64,000 bases of DNA from Merluccius polli (taxonomy: Eukaryota; Chordata; Actinopteri; Gadiformes; Merlucciidae): the NCBI GenBank assembly GCA_030340625.1, contig JAOPHQ010006541.1, forward strand, positions 227,501-291,500, read 5' to 3'. The notes beneath the pieces were generated by a model, which saw nothing but the letters and a program-made list of their open reading frames with translations, was not told the origin of the DNA and made no database searches. The position numbers were made by a program, and so were the translations under genes. Positions 35,489 through 46,584 of this stretch are shown here, in pieces. Within the stretch, counting starts at the first letter, position 1. Every line of letters starts with the position of its first letter.

Positions 35489-37464
35489 GGATACTGCATA
35501 TACACGTAGAAAAACCTGAACTCGATGTGTCAGTGTGTTCAAGGAAGCCTTTTTAGTAAAGAAAAGTTGAAACGTATCCATTAGAGAATTTAAAAAAACG
35601 TACTCTGGTGAGTAATTACAGTGTCGGTGGCACCACGATGACAGATCACATTGAGTTTTGAGTGTTAAATGACTCCCATTTGACTTTGACCTATGGAGAG
35701 GCAGAACAATGCTGCCAGCCACAACTCCTCTCCAAGCAATCTATGCCAAGCACCGCACTTTATGCTTAGTTTAACTACTGTAACTACGGAGCTACGAAAA
35801 CGACGACACAGAATGTAAAATGATAACCATTTGCATTTCCACTTTTCTAACCTTGTAAACTTTGATATTTCAATCGACTTCTTCCGAAATATTTCCAGAA
35901 TAAGACATTTTCATTAATGCCACAGCTTGGTGTAAAGGAAAAAAAGTTACAGTTACAGAAACAGCTATAAATAATAAAAAGTTATTATCATATTTCTGAT
36001 TTGTGAACTCGCCACAGCATTAGCAGGCTTAGTGGGTGCCGCTGAGTGTGAGGCAGGACTCAGACGAGATGTTTATTTTTTGTTCTCCTACGGCAGAAGT
36101 TCACCAAGCTCCTACAAAGCTAGGATATTTCTTTTGTGTGGAGACCAGCACATGGATGGGCCCACTTTTTGTCTGGGGAAGCAGGATTAGATACTGTACT
36201 GTGTAGTTTCTTCACAGATAAAGGCCCTGCCAGCCTTACTTGCCTTCAGCTGTTTTTTTTAGAAACTAGTAGGCACTCTCTGACTAAGTATGTGTAGGCT
36301 CAAGAGCTTTCCAAGCCTGACTTACAGCTCAACTACACACACTGGCAATGGCACACCAGGGACATAGGCAATTGAAGGAGGGTTGCATCTTTCCCCAGCT
36401 AAAATGTTGTATTTGCCAATTCTTTATGGATTTTTTTCTCCTGTGTGCCCACAGTTGCGGTTACATGAGCGCTATTGACAGGGAAAATAAGATGAAAACA
36501 TTTTCACTAAATGACACGATTCCCCCACCACCACAACCACAAATGAAACTGAGGCTGTGAATGAAGTGGTCTGACCAACTTTTCAGCTACCAGAACAAAG
36601 CATCCAGGGTAGGAATCTCCATTCCTGTCACTAGCGCCCTGTCTAAAGTAAACACCATTTGCATCTTGCCTTCTCCGTTCCTTATCTGTTCTCGGTTTTG
36701 GCCCAGTCGTCTTCCCTCGTTGTTAATTACATTTCCATTAGTCGTGCTTAGTCCCAGCCGTAGCTGCGAGGGTGTAGTGCCGTTGATTGTCCGAGCGATG
36801 TGGTGCTCGGATAATAACATGGTGGGAAGGATTTTGTGGTGATTTGTAAGACGGTTTCCGGTGCGACTGCGACTATTTCACCAGTACATTTGTGGGTCTT
36901 TTCTTTTCATGAGGATGTGGGCCGGCTTAAGGAAAATGGGAATATAAAGTATGATACTCAAAAGAGAGAAGCGGTCGGGCGGTTGGGATTGAAATTCAAA
37001 TGCACTCATCTTTTTTACCTCACTGTTTGTTTGGTTTTCAAACAGGAAAGAGTGCATCAGAGAAGGAACTAAAATCTGCTTTTAAACCTCACCAATGTAA
37101 AATGAAAGATTTGGACATGTGATACATTACTGAGTCAGAAAACATGCATAGTAACACAGAAACTCATTTGTTCAATAATGAGTAGACGAATGTTGCCACT
37201 AAAATACCACTTGGTCCAAAATATGGGTGCACAGGACTTAAGCACATAATAAAATCTACTTCCCTGAGCAAACAAATAAACATTTGACCGTACGTGAGGA
37301 GCAATTATGTCTGAATATTTCTCCAGGTGACAATTTCATCTTTGCCTCCTCACAGATGAATGCTATATATTATATTACCCACTATTTCAGAACAATCAAA
37401 GAAAAAACAAATCACAACCCTAGTCTGTCAGAAATACAAGACCCTAAAATATTTAGTTGTTATC
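35489..37464. other. unique non-coding stretch
   Basis: No gene recognised. The part 36560-36850 is CpG-containing, repeat-free and might be regulatory, but nothing specific supports this. Confidence 0.4.
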
Positions 37465-37632
37465 TTATTTACTGATTTACCCAAAGCGACTTTCAATGAA
37501 TTCAGATATAAGTCATTAAGGAGCAGGTAGGGGTTAGGCATCTTTCTCATGGATACCTCCAGGTAGTCTGTGGACTCGGATGCAACCCAGTGTATTTTGC
37601 CTGCCTCCCAACACTAACCTGCTGCCCCAGAG
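37465..37632 (-). repeat. tRNA-derived SINE copy
   Basis: Same family and orientation as 29940-30072: shared GTCATTAAGGAGCA, GGATACCTCCAGGTAGTCTG, GGACTCGGATGCAACCC and CACTAACCTGCTGCCCC. On the plus strand it begins with TTTACCCAAAGCGACTTTCA, the reverse of the SINE tail. Confidence 0.65.
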
Positions 37633-37894
37633 TCTGCCTAAAAACCTCCTAAAGCGCTCCAGAACGCTTCAGCACATGTGGTAAAGCACTGCTGGTGTTG
37701 TTCATTATTCCTCATCGGTTTTGGGCTGTGGTGCTGGCTAACTAGGCGCTTCTCTGTGTCTCTCTAATAGCCCACTGGATTGATTAGCGCTGGGAAGATG
37801 GGCGACTGTGTGGCCCGCTGCCTCATTAGTCTCTCTGGTTGCAGGCTTTTTGTTTGTTTTTTTCTGCAGGTGTTTCTAAAAGCTCCCTTGCTCA
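37633..37894. other. unique non-coding stretch
   Basis: Nothing recognised. Confidence 0.4.
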
Positions 37895-38300
37895 GTGGCA
37901 AGCCCCCCCCCTCCTCCTGCTGCCTAGCCCCCCTGCCTGCGTACCTAACTCCTGTCCCTGGCTGCCTACTTGCTTGCCTACCCGCCCTGCCTCCCTGTCT
38001 CCCGCCTCCCTGTCTGTCTCTCCCACTCCTGGCCTGTCTCCCCCTTCCCTCCCTGTCTCCCTCACTCACTCCCTCCCTCACTATCTCCCCCACTTCATCT
38101 CTCCCTGCCTGTTTCCCCCACTCCCTCCCCGCCTGTCTCCCGCACTCCCTCCCTCCCTGCCTGGCTCCCCCACTCACTCCCTCCCCGCCTGTCTCCCGCA
38201 CTCCCTCCCTCCGCCACTCCCTCCCTCCCTGCCTGTGTCCCCCACTCCCTTCCTCCCTGGCTGTCTCCCCCACTCCCTCCCTCCCTGGCTGTCTGGAGGA
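37895..38300. repeat. CT-rich minisatellite (CTCCCTCCCTGCCTG type)
   Basis: About 400 bp of almost pure pyrimidine with degenerate units of CCCCCACTCCCTCCCTCC and CTGCCTGTCTCCCGC. All plus-strand frames read Pro/Ser/Leu low complexity. A homopyrimidine stretch this long can form triplex (H-) DNA. Confidence 0.9.
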
Positions 38301-39258
38301 TAAAGATGGAAGACAGGGACCGGAGCCATCTCGTTCATCTTCTGAGAGCAGAGGAGGTCACGTAGGAAGCCCCCTCTCGCTCTGGAGAAGTGGCCCAGAG
38401 TGACAGATGGGAGATGGGAGAGAGAGAGAGAAGGGGTGGGACTCTGTTCCATTTATTTGTGTATTATCTCAGTATAATATAGGATGCAGAGACCTGGCAT
38501 GTCCACGCCAGGCCTTGCTTTACGATGACAGGCTGACAACATGCATTTAAAATTGCAATAAGTTCTGATGAAGCTGGAAATGCGATGCTGATTACATGTT
38601 GTTGTTTTCTTCTTCTTCTTCTTACGGCCTGGCGATATGTCATTACGCCGTTAGCCACGCGAGCGGGCGATAAACTCGAAACGATTACATCCATATTTTC
38701 CGCGGTGGCCTAGCAAGCAGTGAAAACAATCAAACCGCCATTATCCGGGACGCAACGAGCGGTATGTTCGATGTATTGTATTACCCGTAAACGCCATATC
38801 CTTCAATAAGAGTGAGGGTACCAGATGCAAGCCGGTGTGGGGTGTAAGTGGTTCTCTGAAGCATACATAGGTGTTGGATTAATATCACTGCCATTAGCAG
38901 TGACATTTTTTTTTTATTAAAAAAATAAATCATAAACAGTGAAAAGTGGACATATTTTTCCTTGTGGTCTTGTGGCGTGACTAAATATGAGGATGTTTAA
39001 CTAAGGAACCGGTTGGCCCTTCCAGTTTGTCACTGGCATCCTAATTGCTGTGTGAGTGGAGCGGCAGACAGAGGGCTCATTATGCAGGCTTTTCATCTCA
39101 CAAAATACTGTTGCAAATTCCTCTTCCTTCCTTCCTGACTTTCGGGCACTTACAGTTCCATTTGGATGGAAGAGAGGAGTTTCTGGATCACAAACCCCAT
39201 CTCCTGAAGATTTGCATAATCCCTTATCGTGATTTCCCCCCCCCCCTCCCCCAATCCT
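38301..39258. other. unique non-coding stretch
   Basis: Nothing recognised, apart from a CTT repeat near 38600-38620 and a C run at about 39237-39247. Confidence 0.4.
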
Positions 39259-39260
39259 TG

Positions 39261-39293
<33 letters not shown>

Positions 39294-39302
39294 CACACAC
39301 AC
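39259..39302. repeat. (CA)n microsatellite
   Basis: CA repeat with one AA interruption. Confidence 0.95.
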
Positions 39303-39895
39303 GCAAACAAACAAACACACACACTCACCTCTAGGTAAACTGGGGTGCATTACAAATAGCTTTGTAGCTATTTCTTTACATGGCTGAGGGTCCCCAACTG
39401 TTGTCCACATCCATTGAATCGATGGGACTTATTGTTCTAGGGAGAACGATCTTTTATCTTGGTCATTTTTTATGTGCTTTAATAATTGGAGCTCTTGAAG
39501 TGTGCTGCACACTTCTGTGACGTCCCTGGCACAGGGCTGCCAAGATTTAAATGAGTAGGTGGTGGGCAATTAGGCTAGAGAGAGTGGCTTCCACTCAGCC
39601 CTGGTGTCCCCCTCTCCCCAGAGGATCCCTGTCTTCACTTTCTGGTTCCAGTCAGTAATTCAGCTACTGGACTGAATCATTTGTTATCCACCTGTATTCT
39701 CCAATTCGACAGTGTTAAGAAAACACAAAATGATACATACAGTGTGCATGTAGTTGGTTTAGTCAGTTTAGTCCAGAAGAGCATCATTTAGTTGACCTTA
39801 TGATTTATCAGTGTTATGGGAAAAACTATTGGAAAAGTGAAAGGTTGCCATGCAAAATGCCTTGCTCAAAGTATTCAATTTCTACCCCTCAAGAG

Positions 39896-39896
<1 letters not shown>
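39303..39896. other. unique non-coding stretch
   Basis: Nothing recognised. Confidence 0.4.
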
Positions 39897-39955
<59 letters not shown>

Positions 39956-39972
39956 TATATATATATATACAG

Positions 39973-40042
<70 letters not shown>
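39897..40042. repeat. compound (TA)n-(GA)n microsatellite
   Basis: TA repeats with two CAG interruptions (39897-39992), then about 25 GA units. Confidence 0.97.
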
Positions 40043-40044
<2 letters not shown>

Positions 40045-40045
40045 A

Positions 40046-40161
40046 CTGAAAAAGACAAAAGTTAACTAGGTAAATCCATTATATTGTTTACTGTTCTAAC
40101 TTTCTGAAAAAGACAAAAGTTAACTAGGTAAATCCATTATATTGTTTACTGTTCTAACTTT
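40046..40161. repeat. perfect 58-bp tandem duplication
   Basis: Two identical 58-base units beginning CTGAAAAAGACAAAAG, at 40046-40103 and 40104-40161, directly after the GA repeat. Identity implies a recent duplication or an assembly slip. Confidence 0.97.
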
Positions 40162-41661
40162 CAATAGGCGCCATATGGTTTTGGATCGTTCCATATTTGT
40201 TTGTGTCATGATCTATCGTGTCTTATCAGTGTATATCAAATAATCTAATCTTTGAGGCACAATAACAAAAAAACAAAACATAGATTTAATTTGCTGTCAG
40301 AGGTGAGTATTCTCTTTACAATTCTGCGGCGGCTTGCTCAATATTTTATTGAAGTGACAGTTGCTTCACTCTCACTATGGGATTCAGTCATCAGTCTCGA
40401 CGGCTTGCTTTAAAACCCAGGCATTATCTCAGCCTGCCGCATTCCCTCGGCTAGCAACTTATTTTCCAGCTCACTGAAAATAATGAGAATCAGGTTGACA
40501 AATACCTTGCAGAACCCGATCTGAAGCTTCGTCGTTGTCTCTTGTGCGTCGGCGGGTGCTGCGCTTATCGGCAGGGGCTGGCTGGCACGGTCGTGACGGC
40601 GACCATCCAAATCACATAGAAAACGAGTCCTGTTCGGGCGGCCTGTTTTCGCTTCAATTTCAACTCCATATCAACTGACCAATCTTGCATTTTAGAATAC
40701 AAATAATGATAAGAATAGCAGCCTATAATATGGGGAATCACTCTGGCAACAGAAGGCAAATGACAATTGCAGACTAGTATGCTATGTTATGTTCAACTTC
40801 AGATTGCAGCGCACAAAATGTGGAACCGAAGGAATAATAATACCCGAATTACTAACTTACGTTTTCAGATATATTTGCTGATATGTCATATCCCACAAAA
40901 TGAGAAATTTTAATTGAATAAAAAAAATGAATTCAGATTTTTCATTGTGAATTTAACTGTTTTCGACCTCAGACAGACCAGAGTTTTTTTAGGTCTATTT
41001 GTGGGGCAGTAAGTTCAGGTAAGTGCTGAGGAGGGCGGCACAGTTTTTGTTAGTGGATGTCAGTGGATTGAACACACAAGGAATTGACTTGCTCTAAATA
41101 GAAGAAAATCTTCTGTTGAGGTATGTTTTTAGGAGTAATTTAAGTTATTTGTATGTAGCCTATCTTATGTTTTTTGCCAGCCAGGCAAGATGGTGGTACG
41201 CCGACTGGGCTAACGTTAGCTAGCAAAAATGTTGCGTGGTATCAGTCAGTAGATGAGCCAACAGAACTCACAGTTAACATTATAGCTAACTACATAGCTC
41301 AAATGTTCCTGTATAAGTTGGTATTCCCGTTAGACTACTGTTTGGGGTAAGGTTAGCTCTATATAGAACTGACTTCAAGAACAATCCGGTAAAGTCTCAT
41401 ACCATTTTACTTCTGCAACAAATTATGAATTTGAAAGCATTGTTCTCCTTAGACGGTCTTCAAAGCTACCAGGGTATAACACAATCTCATTGCCGTTTAT
41501 AAAGTGTTTATTTTTATGGTTTGGTGAGGTTAGGATGCTTCGGATCTTCCAAGATCTTCCACATGACAATTATCCCAAGACGTGTTCAGTAGAAACTTAA
41601 TGCAAGTTTGCTTTATTGTAGTTATGCTATTAATTTTCTAACTCCTTATCTTGGATTGCAG
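40162..41661. other. unique non-coding stretch
   Basis: No gene recognised. It includes a TAACGTTAGCTAGC motif near 41210 of a kind common in fish repeats. Confidence 0.4.
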
Positions 41662-41772
41662 AGGCCATTACGAAGTGGGACCCCAAGGTCACACATCACC
41701 AGCTGGATGAAGCCCCAGGACGTTCCAGTGGTGGCAGACGTTCTGGAGACACAACCACTAACTAAGCAATAG
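41662..41772 (+). other. weak candidate exon
   Basis: TTCTAACTCCTTATCTTGGA followed by TTGCAG is a fair branch point, pyrimidine tract and acceptor. The following 37 codons are open to a TAG (reading RPLRSGTPRSHITSWMKPQ at the start); a second overlapping frame is also open. No family was recognised and no partner exon was found, so chance is likely. Confidence 0.15.
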
Positions 41773-42414
41773 CAAGAAGCAGAATGTTTTGTGTACTGCA
41801 ATTTCATTTTTTTACGTTCTGTTAAGTAAATGTGTTTCTTTCTGCAGACACAACAAGTTAAACAATTAAACTATTGAAAAGAGATTTAAAAGAGACTATT
41901 TTCTCCTGACACAGAATATTGATGAAAAGATGCTGAAAGGCTACTAGGCTACTTCATTACGCTTACTTCCGCATTTACTTCTTGTCTACATTGATGTCCA
42001 GAGAGTTAGTGCTATAATGAAGTAGGCTGGTTAGCATTTTGACTGTCATGGCTTTGGGAGAAAAGGTGTAATTGGTCCTACACCATAGTTGGAAGAAATG
42101 TTTCTTCCACCATAGTTGGAGGAAAGGTAAGTTTTCAACTCCAAATCAACCAGATTGCTACACTCAGGTAAGTTGTAGAATGACGTCAAATCAACGTCAT
42201 GGTTTAAATAAGGTCCAAAAAAGACGTCAAAACAATAATAATTTAATTCTCTAATTATTACAGCTATGAATTAGGACTTGCAAGGGAAGAGTTTGTGTAC
42301 AAGTTTCATTCCTTATGAGTCAATTTCTCTTATACATAAAAGTAATCAGTTACTACTAATAATTACTTGTTATCTGAAATATATGAAGTAGAATTTGGAA
42401 AATACTGATTGATA
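41773..42414. other. non-coding stretch
   Basis: Holds a small 27-bp imperfect duplication (CACCATAGTTGGA at 42081 and 42108). Otherwise nothing recognised. Confidence 0.4.
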
Positions 42415-42476
42415 CTGTAGTGGCTAATGTGTTTGACTCCAAGCACAAAGGTACTGAGTCTGACCACCAATGTTAG
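42415..42476 (+). repeat. tRNA-like module A, plus copy
   Basis: TAGTGGCTAATGTGTTTGAC (A-box-like), then AAAGGTACTGAGTCTGACC at the B-box position. Related inverted copies lie at 42672-42735 and 46062-46132. Probably a SINE head; no intact B box. Confidence 0.55.
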
Positions 42477-42490
42477 TTTACTTATTCTAC

Positions 42491-42535
42491 TACTTTATTC
42501 TTCTTAGGAAGTGTACTTCCTAAGTAGAATACAAA
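42491..42535. repeat. imperfect hairpin between modules
   Basis: The core is CTTAGGAAGT, GT loop, ACTTCCTAAG. Pairing extends outward to about 21 bp with one mismatch and a two-base indel. It lies in the middle of the inverted pair of A modules. Confidence 0.75.
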
Positions 42536-42671
42536 GTCTACTTAAAAATAAGCACACTTATTTTGCACACTTCATGTGCACCTAAAAACTTCAATTTCAA
42601 GTGCACTTACATTTTAAATACACTTATATTTACCCATCATGATAATCTTTACTTTAATGGGATAACTGTGT

Positions 42672-42735
42672 CAGACATAGTGGAGACATTGGGGATTGAC
42701 TTCACAACCTTTGTGCTGGGAGTCAAACAGACTCA
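42672..42735 (-). repeat. tRNA-like module A, minus copy
   Basis: The reverse complement reads CTGTTTGACTCCCAGCACAA followed by AGG...TCAATCCCCAATGTCT, matching module A at 42415. With that copy it forms an inverted pair around the hairpin at 42491. Confidence 0.55.
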
Positions 42736-42844
42736 GTTCCAGGTTTGTTTAGTATTTTAGTACTTATTAGTAAATCATTTCAAGTAACTGGTTACTATTA
42801 AGGATACAAATGTTCTTTTTACTTTTCGAGGCAATTATAATACT

Positions 42845-42928
42845 GCTGCCGTGCACTCAGGCTTGAACCCTGAACCGCATGCCTATGAGGCATGAGAGCT
42901 TAGCAATGAGCCGTCTAAGTGCAATATA
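42845..42928 (-). repeat. tRNA-like module B, minus copy
   Basis: On the minus strand: GACGGCTCATTGCTAAGCTC (A box), then GGTTCAGGGTTCAAGCCTG (B box). It is the inverse of the copy at 44022-44095. Confidence 0.6.
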
Positions 42929-42949
42929 AGTGTACTTATGTTTACTAAC

Positions 42950-43905
42950 AGACAGGGAATCTCGTTTAAATCGTCACAACTATCTCTGGAAAGTGGCACA
43001 CAGGTATGAAAGCTTGGTGTCATCCTTGACACTGACCTAACTTTCTAGAGCCAAATTAACAGCATAGTTGAAACCAGATTTTATCATTTAAGAAATATCG
43101 CGAAGTTAAGGAGATTTTTATCTCAGGAGTACGCTGAAAAATCGTCCATACTTTTTTCCACAGTTAGCTAGACTACTGTAACGCGCTGCTCACAGGAATA
43201 TCCAAAAAGCATCTCCATCGACTGCAGATACTCCAGAACACAGCTGCAAGTGTTTTAACTAGAAAAAGGAAATACAACCATATAACACCTGTGCTGAGGT
43301 CGTTACACTGGCTTCCAGTACATTTTAGAATTGATTTAAAAATGTCAATGCTCATTTTCAAGGTCCTACATGGTCTGGCACCCCAATATCTCTCTGACAT
43401 GCTTGTGAGCTATGAACCAGCTAGACCCCTCAGGTCATCTGGAACAGGCCATCTGGTTATTCCCTGGATATCCACGAACATTGGTGAAACTGCTTTTAGC
43501 TTTTATGCTCCAAGCCGCTGGAACATCCTACCCAATAATGTTAGGTGTGCTCCAACGCCATCATCCTTTAAAACTGAACTGAATATATTCCTTTTTAGCT
43601 GCGCCTTTCAGTAGTCTGGTTTGCCGGTCTTAATAACTATTATTTTATTTGTCAACTGCTGGTCCTTGTTATTGTTCGGTTGCTGGTCTTAGTAATTTAA
43701 TTTTTATTCCTATTTTCTTAGTGGTTTTTAACTCACATATATTATTTATGTGTTTGTTTTAATTGTGTTTACCTTTATCTTTATGCTATCCACATAGTTT
43801 TTGTGGCTGCAACTTCCGTGGTAGCTCACAATCTGTGCAGCACATTGTGCTTCCACCTGGAATGACATGTGCTATATAAATTGTGCTAAAAAGAAGTGTT
43901 GCTTG
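42950..43905 (+). mobile_element. LINE 3' fragment (L2-like)
   Basis: 5'-truncated, dead non-LTR retrotransposon ORF2. Broken frames read KLGVILDTDLTF, then a YCNALLTGI block, then an open stretch with TPVLRSLHWLPVHFRID, LHGLAPQYLSDML and FSFYAPSRWN, ending SFKTELNIFLFSCAFQ with a stop at about 43612. That is the normal C-terminus of L2-like fish LINEs. The 3' UTR ends near GTGCTATATAAATTGTGCTA and a GCTT repeat (about 43870-43905). Endonuclease and most of the reverse transcriptase are missing. Confidence 0.85.
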
Positions 43906-44021
43906 CTTGCTTACTTAATTATTATTTCTTTGTAATTTAAAAAAACTGTGATGCCCTTACAAATAAACATGTTTCCCACTGATGGTGAGAAAGAGGTGAT
44001 GTTCTCAAGAGAAGAGACATG

Positions 44022-44095
44022 CTGTGATGGCTCATTGGTAAGCTGTCATGACTCATAGGGTTCTGGGTTCAAGCATGACAGTGACCAGTGTAAAA
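44022..44095 (+). repeat. tRNA-like module B, plus copy
   Basis: GATGGCTCATTGGTAAGCTG is a good A box and GGGTTCTGGGTTCAAGCATG contains a B-box-like GGTTCAA. It is the inverse of 42845-42928, so the two flank the LINE fragment. It looks like the head of a tRNA-derived SINE, not a working tRNA. Confidence 0.6.
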
Positions 44096-44415
44096 TTGCC
44101 CAGAAAAGTAGACCAGCAAAGCTAAGTACTCTGTTCAAAAGGAAAGCACGGTGCAGCATTCATAAATCAAATTGACGATTGGGCACAAATGCAGTCAACA
44201 TAACAGTGAGTGAAGGATCTCAGATTGATGTGAATCGTATACCATTATCCCTTTAGCATAAGGACATACTGTGTGGAGAATATCAAGAGAATGTGTAATC
44301 TCTAAATGTGGCTCACGATTTTATGAAGGCAATTCTGAAAATCAAAGAGATCCTGATGCTTTGAATTTCAGATTCAAATTAGATTCAGGAATGTAATCTA
44401 TTCTAATTCTAATCT

Positions 44416-44651
44416 ATTTAAGCTGCTTAAAGTTAAGCTGCTTATATTTTAAGTGGACTTGAATTTTGAGCCGCTTAAATAGCATATAAAATGTAGGCAA
44501 AAACAAGCACATGAGAACGAAGCCGCTTAAAATTAAGATGCTTGAAATAAAGCCATGTCAAATTAAGCTGCTTAGTTAAGATGGTTAAAATGAAGAAATT
44601 AGAATATAGCCGCATACATTTAAGCCGCTTAAAATTAAGCGGCTTAAATCT
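44416..44651. repeat. degenerate AAGCNGCTTAA array with hairpin
   Basis: About seven copies of AAGC(T/C/G)GCTTAA scattered over 235 bp with AT-rich spacers. The last two form a hairpin with 15-bp arms (44618-44632 and 44635-44649, two-base loop). Each unit is itself nearly palindromic. Confidence 0.8.
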
Positions 44652-45084
44652 TTTTTTAATCGAAAGTTGGCAGATTTACCTCAAATTTAATTTTGATTTA
44701 ATTTAACTTGACAAATGTAACTTCGGATGTGTCCCATAAGAGCAAAACACATCTTAAAATGCAGGAGAGACCACAAGATCATTACCTTTTGTTGTGGAAA
44801 AAACTTTGTACAACATTTAACACTTAACTTGACAAAATAAGAGTTCGGGAGATCTGAAATATGAAAGGTAAAGACTTTATTTGTACTCGGGAGCAAGCAC
44901 AAATATAGCCAAGTTGGTTTGACAAAGAACTGATATTCTTGTCTCAGACTTCAGGTTATATTGGCTCCGTTGTGGTTTCCTCTTCCATGAATTAATCACC
45001 CAATCACAACAACCTATACATTGTTTACCTATTCGAACCTAAAGATTAGGCTCCTCCCCTGTGGCCCTTTCACAGCTCCACACC

Positions 45085-45425
45085 AGCTGGGCATACCATT
45101 ATACTTCTGCAGCTCATGTACTTGTGAGATAAAATGAACTACAAACTAAATCACTGACTTGAGGTAGTTTACATACCGTATAACAAATACCAATCTTGAG
45201 TAAAGTAACAAATCAAAGAAAACAAATGTACCTGTAACAAATATGAGTCAACATAAAGATGCGTGGCAACCTGTATGAGCACAATGAAAATCACATCTAT
45301 CCAACACATATTCATTTAACCAATTGACTACAATACCACAATTTATGATTGTAGGATCCCCTCAGAGTATGCAATGATTAAACTTTAACGGTAACATTAA
45401 CTAATTAAATATAAGTAAGTGTAAG
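45085..45425. repeat. unnamed interspersed repeat, copy B
   Basis: Second copy of the repeat at 10440-10920, same orientation, diverged. Shared blocks include ACCACAATTTATGATTG and TTAACTAATTA. Confidence 0.7.
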
Positions 45426-46061
45426 TAGACTAGAGACAAAGAGACTAGAGTGTGTGACTGTAAGTGATTCTTCCCAGGTCTACTTTTACAACAGTCACAG
45501 AGTTGTCAGTTGACCCCCCTGACCGGGAGACAATAGGGGTAACTACAGATGTGTGTTTAGACTCATTGGGTGCTTATATTATCGTGGTGTGTAATTAACA
45601 ACTGCAGGGGGCCGTATGATCAACATAATAAACAAGGTTCATCCCAGTGTCGGCAGGATGCTTACGTGAGTGTTTAGGTGATTTGGTCACCCTGACCTGT
45701 GACCCTGTTCTGTTCCTCTCAGGGCAACCCTGAAAATCTAACTATATTAGGGGCACTAAACATTTAAGGTTTATTTATATAAGAGTTTCCCATCTGTGAT
45801 TATCTGTATTCCTCCACACTTATTAGATTCATATAGCATAATGGCAAGATATTAATTACGTATTATCATTAAATGTAAGGGTAAATTTCTCTCACACATT
45901 TTCTCGTTTTCAGTGGCTTACTCATGTATGTGTGTTTGTCGGGGCTTTACAGTGTTTTAAATGAATGATAATTAAGTACACTTAGAATTCAGGTGGACTT
46001 ACATTTTAACAACCCTTCATGTCAATCTGTTACTTTAACATGCAGAACGCAGGTAGACTAG
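45426..46061. other. unassigned repeat-like stretch
   Basis: May be the continuation of the unnamed repeat or an LTR-like remnant. It contains an AGTACACTTA/GTGGACTTACA motif like those at 42.6 and 44.4 kb. No gene seen. Confidence 0.3.
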
Positions 46062-46132
46062 TGTAGACATTGGAGATCGAATTTAATACCTTCGTACTGG
46101 GAGACAAACACACTAGCCACTATGCTGTCAAG
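46062..46132 (-). repeat. tRNA-like module A, distal minus copy
   Basis: The reverse complement reads TAGTGGCTAGTGTGTTTGTC, then ACGAAGGTATTAAATTCGAT, then CTCCAATGTCT. It is the best preserved of the three A modules. Confidence 0.55.
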
Positions 46133-46584
46133 TAACCTGTATTAGTTTATGATTGTTATTGTCTCAACCCACGTAGCCCGCACTCAAGTGCTCTTAATGC
46201 AATGTATGTTCGAACTATTGATCTAACTAACTATTCATTTTTGCTAGTTAGGAGGCAATTAAGTATATGATAGTGATTATGAATGCCAGTTTTAGTTTTT
46301 TCCTTTTTCATAGAATACATTTATAACATGAAGTGTCCTTGAGATTTTAATCAGGTGTTTTGGACCAGTTAAAGGTCATGGAGCTACATTAAGCTCAATG
46401 GGTTCCATTCACTGTCATTATTGTTCTAAAAAATGTCATACCTTAAATGATTAAAGCATTCAAACATATTTTTTTCTTTTCACCATGGCAAAGTCCTATG
46501 TGCTCTAGATGTGAGAATATTTTAAAACATGCTCATCAAAGTAAAACATTTGTTTGTCCTTGTTAACCCTGTTCTGGTTGTCTT

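Noticed and set aside
37764..38403. 207-codon plus-strand frame and a 169-codon minus-strand frame
   Set aside because: Generated by the CT-rich minisatellite (Pro/Ser/Leu on plus, Arg/Gly/Glu on minus); no domain and no homology recognised.
44022..44095. Functional tRNA gene
   Set aside because: Has A- and B-box-like sequence but no convincing cloverleaf or acceptor stem, and related inverted copies occur nearby; a SINE head is more likely.
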